NCBI RefSeq assembly: GCF_018595715.1
Contig: NZ_JAHEOJ010000026.1
Coordinates: 204,527 to 268,526, forward strand
From: Glaciecola sp. XM2
GTDB taxonomy: Bacteria > Pseudomonadota > Gammaproteobacteria > Enterobacterales > Alteromonadaceae
Length of the DNA stretch: 64,000 bases
Direction of reading: 5' to 3'
Below are positions 28,398-36,354 of this stretch, piece by piece; position 1 is the stretch's first letter, and every line of letters begins with the position of its first letter. Made by a program: the position numbers and the translations under genes. The notes below the pieces were generated by a model. It saw only the letters and a program-made list of their open reading frames with translations, ran no database searches and was not told the DNA's origin.

Positions 28398-28439
28398 AAA
28401 AAATCGATTTTGCAAAGCTAAGCTTTGCAGATTTTTTGT
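28396..28439 (-). promoter_or_regulatory. Leader stem-loop immediately 5' of tRNA-Glu copy 1
   Basis: ACAAAAAATC (28,396-28,405) pairs perfectly with GATTTTTTGT (28,430-28,439), with an inner stem TGCAAAGC/GCTTTGCA (28,411-28,429). Its sequence differs from the hairpin before copy 2 while the stem lengths (10 bp outer, 7-8 bp inner) and position are the same. Confidence 0.65.
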
Positions 28440-28583
28440 AAGGCGAAGTGAGCCTGCGAACCGAGCGACCTTGTTAGAAATTCACATTACACTCGAGAGT
28501 GTAAATAACCTTCTCTAATTAGCCTCATCAGCATAGACAACATCAAACCTTATCTAAACCTAAAACATATGCTGCACGAAAGT

Positions 28584-28659
<76 letters not shown>

Positions 28660-28708
28660 AGTCAGTGGAGCCGTAAATCTTTGCTACAGTTCCGTGACAG
28701 CGGGGCGC

Positions 28709-28737
28709 ATTCTAGGCATCCACCCACTTTATGTCAA
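28709..28737 (-). promoter_or_regulatory. Sigma-70 promoter of the tRNA-Ala/Glu/Glu unit
   Basis: On the minus strand, TTGACA (28,737-28,732) is separated by exactly 17 bases from TAGAAT (28,714-28,709). A GC-rich discriminator GCGCCCC follows the -10, as is usual for stable-RNA promoters under stringent control (inference). Confidence 0.88.
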
Positions 28738-28745
28738 CGATTTTT

Positions 28746-30155
28746 TCATGAATTTTCGCGATTCTCAATAAATTCAATCGCTTTGTCTATTCTTTGAACG
28801 ACAGTGCCTTGGCTGATTAAAGCAAGGGTTACATCTAGTGATGGTGAATTACCAGAGCCGGTTGCGGCAACTCTCAGCGGCATGCCTATTTTGCCCATCC
28901 CTACACCGAGCGTTTCAGCGGTGTTATTAATTGCCTCTTGAATCGACTGAGGCTTCCAATCAGCAACATTGGTAAGTGCTTCTTTAACGGCAATTAAATT
29001 ATCCTTCGCTACTGGGCGTAAATGCTTTTTAGCGGCGTTTGCATCAAACTCATCAAACTCTTCATAAAAATAGCGACTGATTTGCGCCAGCTCTTTAAGC
29101 GTATCTACTCGCTCAGATTGTACCTTAATCACATCGGCTAAATCTGGACCATTGTTAAGGTCTATGCCTTGCTGAACAAAATGCCACTTAGCGTGTTGTA
29201 CAACTTCATCGACTGGCAAGCTTTTAATGTAGTGCTGGTTTAACCAAATAAGTTTGTCGGTATTAAACGCACTGGCCGACTTACTGATATTGTCTAAAGA
29301 AAAGAGCGATATCATCTCTTCTTTACTAAACACTTCTTGGTCGCCATGTGACCAACCGAGTCTTACCAAATAGTTGAGCACCGCCTGTGGTAAAAAGCCG
29401 TCATCGCGATACTGCATTACGCTTACGGCACCATGGCGCTTTGACAATTTCTTTCCATCATCGCCTAGTATCATCGATACATGGGCATATTCAGGAATAG
29501 GCGCACCTAGCGCTTTGAGTATATTGATTTGACGCGGTGTGTTGTTAATGTGGTCTTCACCGCGCACAACATGGGTGATACCCATTTCCCAATCATCTAC
29601 CACCACACAAAAGTTGTAAGTGGGCGCGCCGTCTGTGCGACGGATTACGAGGTCGTCTAATTCGGTATTAGAAATGCTCACCTCACCTCTAACGTGATCT
29701 TTAAACACCACAACACCCTCTTTCGGATTTTTAAAGCGTATTGCGTATGGCTGACCTTCAGGATGGTCTGTACGGTCACGCCATGTACCTGGGTAACGCG
29801 GCTTTTCACCTTTTTTTTCCTGCTCTTCGCGAATTGCGTTTAACTCGTCGCTACTCATATAGCAACGATATGCCAAACCATCGGCTAAGAGCTTGTCTAT
29901 GTAATGGTTATAGCGGTCAAAACGTTGAGTTTGATAATAAGGGCCTTCATCGTGATCAAGTCCAAGCCACGCCATACCATCTAAAATAGCCTGCTTTGCT
30001 TGCTCGGTAGAGCGCTCAATGTCGGTATCTTCTATTCTTAAAACAAACTTACCGCCTTGGCTTTTTGCAAAAAGCCAAGAATACAATGCGGTGCGAGCCC
30101 CGCCAACGTGCAAATAGCCGGTTGGACTAGGCGCAAAACGCGTCACTACTGACAT
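28746..30155 (-). CDS. gltX: Glutamate--tRNA ligase
   Basis: The 469-aa class I synthetase charges tRNA-Glu. The HIGH-type motif is in [19 protein letters not shown] and the KMSKS-type motif is GKKLSKRHG. The GluRS-specific anticodon-binding helical C-terminus is complete. The ATG at 30,155 (MSVVTRF) has GGGAAG upstream and fits the family N-terminus, so the in-frame ATG at 30,167 is not used here. Its neighbourhood (tRNA-Ala, gltX, tRNA-Val array) is the same as in E. coli. Confidence 0.97.
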   Translation of the reverse strand: MSVVTRFAPSPTGYLHVGGARTALYSWLFAKSQGGKFVLRIEDTDIERSTEQAKQAILDGMAWLGLDHDEGPYYQTQRFDRYNHYIDKLLADGLAYRCYMSSDELNAIREEQEKKGEKPRYPGTWRDRTDHPEGQPYAIRFKNPKEGVVVFKDHVRGEVSISNTELDDLVIRRTDGAPTYNFCVVVDDWEMGITHVVRGEDHINNTPRQINILKALGAPIPEYAHVSMILGDDGKKLSKRHGAVSVMQYRDDGFLPQAVLNYLVRLGWSHGDQEVFSKEEMISLFSLDNISKSASAFNTDKLIWLNQHYIKSLPVDEVVQHAKWHFVQQGIDLNNGPDLADVIKVQSERVDTLKELAQISRYFYEEFDEFDANAAKKHLRPVAKDNLIAVKEALTNVADWKPQSIQEAINNTAETLGVGMGKIGMPLRVAATGSGNSPSLDVTLALISQGTVVQRIDKAIEFIENRENS

Positions 30156-30363
30156 GATACTTCCCATATTTGATGTAATTTACTGCGCGATAGTTTAACG
30201 GTTTAGCGCCCTAACAAAAAGAGATTAAGTGAAAGAAACTGGCTTTTGACTCTGAAATGTTCCCTCACTCAAAAAAAATGCCTATTGTTGAGGAATACCG
30301 CGCCAATAAAGGGTGAAAATTGAATAAAATTTGGGCGCTCGCATGATTTTGTGCAATTTGATG

Positions 30364-30391
30364 TTGACACCTCACACCTCAACTCTATAAT
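30364..30391 (+). promoter_or_regulatory. Sigma-70 promoter of the tRNA-Val array
   Basis: Perfect TTGACA (30,364-30,369) and perfect TATAAT (30,386-30,391) with a 16-base spacer, about 45 bases upstream of the first tRNA-like element. This is a strong promoter by consensus. Confidence 0.9.
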
Positions 30392-30433
30392 ACGCGTCCA
30401 CTTACCAAACAACGTGTTTGGCAAAGTAATGAT

Positions 30434-30526
30434 GGACGCTTAGCTCAGTTGGTAAGAAGAGCGAGCATCACCGCCTTTTACAAAAGAAGGGCGAGAGTTA
30501 CTAGTTCAAGCCCAGTAGCTCTAACG
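30434..30526 (+). pseudogene. Degenerate tRNA-Val
   Basis: It begins with the same 19 bases as the intact tRNA-Val genes and keeps the T-loop GTTCAAGCCCAGTAGC. In between it carries several small insertions that lengthen the D-arm and anticodon loop. The 3' acceptor strand (AGCTCTA) no longer pairs with the 5' GGACGCT, and CCA is absent. It should not fold to a working tRNA. It is the first element after the promoter. Confidence 0.75.
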
Positions 30527-30536
30527 GAAAAATAAT

Positions 30537-30612
30537 GGACGCTTAGCTCAGTTGGGAGAGCATCGCCCTTACAAGGCGAGGGTCACTGGTTCAAGCCCAG
30601 TAGCGTCCACCA
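30537..30612 (+). tRNA. tRNA-Val (UAC), copy 1
   Basis: 76-nt cloverleaf with encoded CCA. Anticodon TAC lies in TCGCC-CTTACAA-GGCGA. Acceptor GGACGCT pairs with AGCGTCC. Identical to the two following copies. Confidence 0.98.
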
Positions 30613-30639
30613 CTTTTTCTTGTTACAAATCAGATATAT

Positions 30640-30715
30640 GGACGCTTAGCTCAGTTGGGAGAGCATCGCCCTTACAAGGCGAGGGTCACTGGTTCAAGCC
30701 CAGTAGCGTCCACCA
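30640..30715 (+). tRNA. tRNA-Val (UAC), copy 2
   Basis: Identical to copy 1 over 76 nt including CCA; separated from it by 27 bases of A/T-rich spacer. Confidence 0.98.
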
Positions 30716-30742
30716 ATTTTTCTTCAAAAAAATCAAATAGAT

Positions 30743-30818
30743 GGACGCTTAGCTCAGTTGGGAGAGCATCGCCCTTACAAGGCGAGGGTCACTGGTTCAA
30801 GCCCAGTAGCGTCCACCA
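30743..30818 (+). tRNA. tRNA-Val (UAC), copy 3
   Basis: Identical to copies 1 and 2. It is the last intact copy. Its 3' half (from the anticodon loop onward) recurs at 39,894-39,939, so this copy is the probable attachment target of the accessory DNA that follows. Confidence 0.98.
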
Positions 30819-31046
30819 CTCCCTACCCTCTTGTTTTTAAACATCTTTTTAATTTAACATCGTTTACGCGCGATTGCTTTCGCATATAAATTTACAAAAA
30901 ATGTGGCGAATCTGTGCCGAATCCGTGCCGAAAATGTGGCAAATCCGTCAGTCGGTTTCTTTCTAGCCATTTATTTACAAGGCCTACAGCGAAAGTAGAT
31001 TTGTTCACTATTTTACACGCGAATTTGATTTAAAAGCGCATTCTGT
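30777..31046 (+). repeat. Left copy of an imperfect direct repeat (tRNA-Val 3' part plus flank)
   Basis: This approximately 270-bp stretch, starting in the anticodon arm of tRNA-Val copy 3, recurs imperfectly at 34,921-35,170. Shared landmarks are CCACTCCCTACC, ATAAATTTACAAAAAATGTGG, AAGGCCTACAGCG and AAAGCGCATTCTGT. A near-tandem motif (TGTGCCGAATCCGTGCCGAA) around 30,910-30,935 is present only in this left copy. Confidence 0.85.
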
Positions 31047-31611
31047 CGATATTTTACTTTTGTTAATAAAAAATAATTTGCGCAAGTTATCAGTTGTAAT
31101 TTTTCTCGATTGAATCTCCCCGCTTCTAAAAATTAAAACAATTGAAGCATCTTCAATTGACTGGCTAGTCCAAGCGGCAATTACGGTTATACGCACCCAA
31201 AAAGATGCGAGAATTAAGATTGAAATTTGTCTATTAGAATTAGGGCCTCAAAAGGCTCCTAAGAGGCAGAATGGTTCTCGTCATTTACGTTCGGCCAATC
31301 GCAGTTGTAAAGGACCAAATTATCGTGGTGTCAATGGCAGAAGATTCCGCGTTGCGTTAACACTTTCAACATAGTGAATCGCCACTGATACCTTAGACAC
31401 TTCTCAGTTGTTCTTGATATCGGTTCTCGCAGTTTACTGGCGACAGCAAAATCTGGGAAGTCCAATGGGTGATCATCTAAACTGACTATTTCAATCATAT
31501 CGTACAAATTATTCCATTAAAAAAACCGGCTTTCTGTTACCTAACCTAGCACCGCGTCTGAAACGTTAACATAGCGCATCAGACACAGAATATTGTAACA
31601 AAGTAACGACA
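31047..31611. other. Non-coding accessory stretch
   Basis: No convincing gene, RNA or mobile element is visible here. The bases are A/T-rich at first. Short frames on both strands lack start signals and family resemblance. The region is probably decayed island DNA. Confidence 0.5.
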
Positions 31612-31641
31612 TAAAAATGCTGCCACAACATTGTGGCAGCA
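31612..31641 (-). terminator. Terminator of the repeat lipoprotein gene
   Basis: On the minus strand TGCTGCCACAA pairs perfectly with TTGTGGCAGCA around a two-base loop, followed by TTTTTAT. It lies 24 bases after the stop at 31,665. Confidence 0.9.
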
Positions 31642-31664
31642 ACGCTTTTTATTAAACCAAGCGC

Positions 31665-34553
31665 TTACAATGGATTATCAAGCGGGTTGGCAGTGCTTGA
31701 CGTGAATATAAGCACGTACCCAGAATCATCAGCAAATGCGTCAGCCAGCGCATAGTAACCCATCGGACCTTCAAATAAAAAATAGCTGTCAAAGAAATTG
31801 CTGGCTAGACCTGATATCAGTTCGGTCTGTAGTTGACCAGTTCCACCATTGTAGAGGCGCATAACACCAGCATCGGCTAACCCATAGGCTTCCTCTCTCA
31901 ATGAAGCCACTAAAAATCTATTATTGTTCAATGCAGACAGTGCTGTAGCAAATCTTCCATCATTTAGCCCTGTTGTAATTGTTGTACCAACCTGCGCTCC
32001 ATTTGCACCATTAAACACTATCGCACTTCCTGCATCGACTACGCCATCAACATCATCGCGTTCGCTTGCAACAACGTAATTGCTATTTGATAACGCGATT
32101 AAACCGGTGCTGCTCAAATAGTCGTCTGACGTCTCACCCTCAAAGCGGCTTATTTCATTTCCAGTGCTACCATTAAATAAGATAATGCTGCCTGCGTTGC
32201 TTATGCCTGTGATATCGTCAGACTCACTAGCGACAACATAGTTGTCGTTTTCTAAGGCGATTATATTGGAGCCAATGAAATCGTTCTCGTTATCGCCTGA
32301 AAAGCGAGCTACTTCGGTGCCATCTAGTCCGTTAATTAATACGACTAGCCCGGCATTTGATACGCCATTGATTTCTGCAGCGTTGGTAGATACTACAAAA
32401 TTGTCGTTGTTAAGTAAGGTAATGCCACTAATGCCAAATCTTTGCCCTTGGGCACTTCCGCTTATCGCTTGTCCAATCATGGCGCCTGTATTGCCATTTC
32501 TTAATTCAACGCGACCACTGTCTAGTAAGCCATTGCTATTGTATTGGTAAGACTCGATGACAAAATTGCCATTTGATAGCGCGGTAACATTGTCGCCAAA
32601 ATTATCTTCTGGATTGCTACCATAATAGTCGGTGCCAATTTGATCGGCCGTATTGCCGTTGATAACAAATACTCGCCCAATGTCGCTATTTTGCCCGTTA
32701 CTTGAATCATACTTTGGACTAGCAACCACAATATTGTCGTTAGGTAGCACAACAACAGCGCCACTGCCTAATGAGTCATTGGCATTGTTACCCACAAAGG
32801 CTGAGCCTACTAAGCTGGCATCGTCACCCTTATAAATACTTAATTCTCCAGTATTCTCAATGAGTACGCCATTTTCATCGCGACGACTCATGTTTGGGCT
32901 ACTTACTACAAAGTTTCCGTTTGATAACACATAAACACCGCCCGAGCCTAAAAGGTCATTTTGGCTAGACCCAAGAAGAGAATTACCAATTTGGGCGCCG
33001 GTATCGCCGTTTATTAATCTAATTTCACCGATACGGGCATCGCCTCCCTGAATACCAACAATTGTGGAGCTAATAACAAAATTACTGGTAGCTGACTCAA
33101 GGGCATAAATACCGCTTGAGCTAATACTGTCAGTTGAACGATTTCCAATGATATCGCTACCGACTTGAGCACCTGTTTCACCATTTACTACTGTGACACT
33201 ACCTGAACGCGTGCCGCCTGAATTACTGTCATTTGGTGAACTGATCACAAAGTTACCATTTGCTAATTCTGTTATACCGCCAGAGCCAAGCTTATCGTCA
33301 ACAGCATTTCCATAATGGCTTGAAATAACTTGCTGTGTCGCGCCATCATACAAATAGACTGCACCGGCATTTGTATTACCGGTATCATCTTCAGGAGCAG
33401 TTACGACAATATTACCGTTTGACAAAAATAGTACTTCTCGTCCAAATTGATTACCCGTACTTTTATTTGGGTCTATTAGTTCTCCAACAAGTATGTCTAA
33501 TCCAATAATGTAGCTGTCTGAATCTGTTGCTGTTTGCTCGCCAGCGCTGTTTCCAGTCGATGTCGTCACCGTAACTTCGATTGTTAAATCTTCATCGTTC
33601 TGTAAATCTGAGATTGGGACATCTATAGTAAATGTGCCAGTAACCACTGTTGTTTGAAAATCATTACCGTTAACGCTCAAAATAACAGTGTCCCCATCGG
33701 CCACATCTCCACCCACTGTGCCGGTGATTGAAACTGGTTCACCTTCAGCAATCTCATCTGGGCTCAGTATGTCGTCATCGGTTACATTGTCATTAAGCGA
33801 TATAGACGCTGTGATTGCTGGCTCGACTGTGTATGCTAGGCTGTCAGACGCTGTTTCTTCCCCTGCGCTATTGCCTGTTGATGTGGTCGCAGAAGCACTA
33901 ACAGTGTTGTCTGAAGCAAGATCTGCGACGGGCACACTAATAGAAAAAGTGTTTGAATTTATACTACCCGTAAAATCGTTGTTATTTACAGTAAGTGTTA
34001 CCGTGTCTCCATCGTCAAGATCGCCGCCGGTCGTGCCAGTGATGTCTATATTTGCACCTGAGATAATTTCAAGCTGATCGATTATATTATCGGACGTGAT
34101 ACTGCCATCAAGAGCAAGAGTAGCGCTAATAGAAGCTTCTACAGTGTAACTATCTGACGCGCTTGCAGTTGCTTCTCCAGTATCAAAACCAGTAGACGTT
34201 GTAACGCTGGCCTCTAAGGTTGAATCATTATCTGCCTCTAAATCATTAACGGGTACATTAATAGAAAACGTGTTTGCACTGACTGCCCCTGTGAAGGTTT
34301 TACCATTAAGACTGATATTTACCGTATCACCATCGGCGACATCCCCGCCAGTAACTCCCGATATAGCAATATCAGAGCCCGTTTCGATTTCAAGTCGGCT
34401 AATAATATCATCTGCGGTGACATTTGCGTTTAACGTAATGCTTGCAGAGGCCACTGGTGATTCATCGCTGTCGCTACAGGCCGAGAGTAAAAACGCAGCA
34501 CCTGATAAGATTATAATATTACGTAAATTCTGATACTTAATGTTTGTCTTCAT
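31665..34553 (-). CDS. Large repeat lipoprotein: Ig-like repeats plus beta-propeller-like repeats
   Basis: The product is about 962 aa from the ATG at 34,553 (a longer start at 34,574 is possible). The N-terminus is a lipoprotein signal with LLSAC. Three Ig-like repeats of about 100 residues follow (to about residue 340), each carrying GGDxxDGDTVxLxVNGxxF and a TSTGxSAGEETA linker. The remaining 600 residues hold about ten repeats with the pattern LSNGNFVVSSP..GxVxLxNGxTGAQIG, resembling FG-GAP/integrin-type propeller blades and rich in Asp, Asn and Gly. It is probably a surface-exposed adhesion or calcium-binding protein. It sits in the tRNA-Val hotspot and has its own terminator. No exact function can be given. 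Confidence 0.8.
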   Translation of the reverse strand: MKTNIKYQNLRNIIILSGAAFLLSACSDSDESPVASASITLNANVTADDIISRLEIETGSDIAISGVTGGDVADGDTVNISLNGKTFTGAVSANTFSINVPVNDLEADNDSTLEASVTTSTGFDTGEATASASDSYTVEASISATLALDGSITSDNIIDQLEIISGANIDITGTTGGDLDDGDTVTLTVNNNDFTGSINSNTFSISVPVADLASDNTVSASATTSTGNSAGEETASDSLAYTVEPAITASISLNDNVTDDDILSPDEIAEGEPVSITGTVGGDVADGDTVILSVNGNDFQTTVVTGTFTIDVPISDLQNDEDLTIEVTVTTSTGNSAGEQTATDSDSYIIGLDILVGELIDPNKSTGNQFGREVLFLSNGNIVVTAPEDDTGNTNAGAVYLYDGATQQVISSHYGNAVDDKLGSGGITELANGNFVISSPNDSNSGGTRSGSVTVVNGETGAQVGSDIIGNRSTDSISSSGIYALESATSNFVISSTIVGIQGGDARIGEIRLINGDTGAQIGNSLLGSSQNDLLGSGGVYVLSNGNFVVSSPNMSRRDENGVLIENTGELSIYKGDDASLVGSAFVGNNANDSLGSGAVVVLPNDNIVVASPKYDSSNGQNSDIGRVFVINGNTADQIGTDYYGSNPEDNFGDNVTALSNGNFVIESYQYNSNGLLDSGRVELRNGNTGAMIGQAISGSAQGQRFGISGITLLNNDNFVVSTNAAEINGVSNAGLVVLINGLDGTEVARFSGDNENDFIGSNIIALENDNYVVASESDDITGISNAGSIILFNGSTGNEISRFEGETSDDYLSSTGLIALSNSNYVVASERDDVDGVVDAGSAIVFNGANGAQVGTTITTGLNDGRFATALSALNNNRFLVASLREEAYGLADAGVMRLYNGGTGQLQTELISGLASNFFDSYFLFEGPMGYYALADAFADDSGYVLIFTSSTANPLDNPL

Positions 34554-34920
34554 AAATAGTCTTCTAGTTTTCAAGTTAGGATCGGCGCAAGGTTATACTT
34601 GCAAAATAGCTAGGTGATAAAATTTGCTACTTTAGTAGTAACACTTCTTAAGTAAAGTGGTTAGATAGCAATTTCATGTTCACTCAAACCATCGAGTGTT
34701 GTTTAATGAACCTACAAATTAAATAGGAAGTTTGATTTGAAAACATCGGATCGGAAAATGAATTAGCCTTGGTCTGCAGACTGATGCTTTTGATGCAGTG
34801 CCTACTTAAAACACTAAATCGCAAAAGCATAAATTACGCACCTTTATTTTTAAAAATGATGATAAAATAAACAGGTTGTTTATTTTTATGATGGCAGGTA
34901 ATTAAAAAAATCAAGGTCTA
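34554..34920. other. Intergenic upstream region of the repeat lipoprotein
   Basis: A/T-rich DNA containing the lipoprotein promoter region on the minus strand and otherwise no recognisable gene. The second copy of the tRNA-Val-derived repeat starts at its right end. Confidence 0.5.
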
Positions 34921-35170
34921 ACAAGGCGAGGAGCACTGGTTCAATCGCAACGTGACGAGCCACAGTAGCGCCCACCACTCCCTACCATCTGGTTTTTAAA
35001 CACCTTTTTAAGCTGACATCGTTTACGCTCTAATGCTTTCGCGTATAAATTTACAAAAAATGTGGCAAATCCGTAACTCGGTTTGTTTAGCCTTTTATTT
35101 AAAAGGCCTACAGCGTACATCGATTTGTAGGCTATTTCACAAGCGAATTTGATTAAAAAGCGCATTCTGT
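34921..35170 (+). repeat. Right, decayed copy of the tRNA-Val 3' end plus flank repeat
   Basis: It aligns with 30,777-31,046. The tRNA part (ACAAGGCGAG...GCCCACCACTCCC) carries a 15-base insertion in the T-arm region and substitutions. The flank lacks about 38 bases, which removes the CGAATCCGTGC repeats of the left copy. It is too degenerate to encode tRNA. It marks an old island boundary or a segmental duplication. Confidence 0.85.
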
Positions 35171-35747
35171 TACTTACCACGACTTCTCTTACACCACTGG
35201 GCTCTCCATCAACGGAAGTGCCGCGCAGAATGGCAATGAAATTAGTCTTACTCCTGCAGCAACATCTCAAGGTGGGGCTTTCTTTACTACCAATTCAGTT
35301 AATTTGTTAAATGATTCATCATTTGCAGCCATATTTTCATTTCGTATAGGCAATAATGGTGGAGGCAGTGACGCCGATGGCAGCGGTGAGGACGGACTCG
35401 CTTTTGTAGTGCAAACGAATAGCAACAATGTTGGAGCCGAAGGTGGTGGTCTGGGGTATCAAGGGATTAACAACTCTGTGGCAGTTGAATTTGATACCTA
35501 TAATAATGGCTCTACAGCCACTAGTGGCAATGTAAATGTAGCAACGCGCTTTAACAACGGTGCCATCTGGGATGTTACGGTTTCTTATAACGGTATAACA
35601 GATCTACTCAATGTCACTTGGTCATCTGCAACAACGGACCCTGTAGGTGGTTCAATAACGCAAAACGTGGATTTAGCAACCATATTAGGGTCATCTAATG
35701 CATTCATGGACGATATCAATCCATTAACCCTTGCCGCCATGCCATAA
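35163..35747 (+). pseudogene. Truncated L-type (legume-like) lectin domain
   Basis: An open frame runs from the repeat boundary to 35,747 without a credible start codon; the first in-frame start is a TTG at 35,304. The reading begins HDFSYTTGLSINGSA and continues with GGGSDADGSGEDGLAFVVQ, VAVEFDTYNN and TVSYNG, all typical of bacterial L-type lectins. Signal peptide and the C-terminal end of the fold are missing. The 3' end runs into the response regulator gene on the other strand. It is best read as a fragment left by recombination at both ends. Confidence 0.75.
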
Positions 35748-36354
35748 TTGCTGCTTGAGTCCTATCTCGCAGCTGCAGCTTACTTAATATGCTACTCACG
35801 TGGCTTCTTACCGTTTTTATGCTAATAAAGAGTTGCTCACCTATTTCAGCATTACTTAGGCCCTGAGCCACTAATTTCAAAATAGCTTGCTCGCGCTCAG
35901 TCAAAGAAAATAGCGGATTCTGCTTAGTATTGATATGCTGTTTGAGAAGCTGCTTAGCCACTATTGGAGATAGCACAGCTTGTTTTTTAGCTGCCTTCAC
36001 AATAGCGTTAAGCAATTCAGTTGGATCTACATCCTTTACTAAATACGACAGTGCACCTGCCGCAAAAGCCGGGAAAATGCAGTCATCTTGATGGTAAGAC
36101 GTTAATATGATCACCTCTGTATTAGGAAGCGCGTGCTTTATTTCCTCTGTTGCCTCAATGCCACTGTGTTTATCTTCAAGTTGTAAGTCCATTAATATAA
36201 CGTCCGGCTTATACTTTTCTGCCTGTTGTATAGCTGTTCGAGCAGAGTTAGCCTCGGCGATTACTTCAATATTTTGTTGAGCGTTTAAAAAGCTTACTAT
36301 GCCTTGTCGCACAACAGGGTGGTCATCGACTGTCATTAAGCGAATAGTTTTCAT
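35716..36354 (-). CDS. NarL/LuxR-family response regulator
   Basis: The 212-aa protein has a receiver domain (residues 1-120) with MTVDDHPVVRQ acidic pocket, phosphoacceptor Asp in DVILMDLQ and the Lys in YLVKDVDP. The C-terminal LuxR HTH shows LTEREQAILKLVAQGLSNAEIG and KTVRSHVSSIL. It overlaps the kinase gene by four bases (ATGA), so the pair is co-translated. The 3' end overlaps the lectin fragment. It probably controls the divergent ABC exporter. Confidence 0.92.
   Translation of the reverse strand: MKTIRLMTVDDHPVVRQGIVSFLNAQQNIEVIAEANSARTAIQQAEKYKPDVILMDLQLEDKHSGIEATEEIKHALPNTEVIILTSYHQDDCIFPAFAAGALSYLVKDVDPTELLNAIVKAAKKQAVLSPIVAKQLLKQHINTKQNPLFSLTEREQAILKLVAQGLSNAEIGEQLFISIKTVRSHVSSILSKLQLRDRTQAAIMAWRQGLMD

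Larger units (their letters stand above)
28014..28567 (-). repeat. Tandem duplication of a 308-bp tRNA-Glu plus spacer unit
   Basis: The spacers at about 28,133-28,260 and 28,440-28,567 align along their length, sharing segments such as GAGCCTGCGAACCGAGCGAC and AATTAGCCTCATCAGCA. The tRNA parts are identical, while the spacers have diverged by scattered substitutions. The unit therefore duplicated some time ago and the tRNAs stayed identical by selection or gene conversion. Confidence 0.85.

Noticed and set aside
30537..30818. Identical 76-bp repeats with short spacers, looking like a CRISPR array
   Set aside because: Each unit folds into tRNA-Val(UAC) with encoded CCA; repeats are too long and spacers of 27 bases are A/T-rich. 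No cas genes are nearby.
30552..30840. Short open frames within the tRNA-Val array
   Set aside because: They read through the tRNA genes themselves and repeat with them. No protein signal.
34921..34975. A fifth tRNA-Val
   Set aside because: The 5' half is missing and the T-arm carries an insertion, so it is only a decayed 3' fragment.
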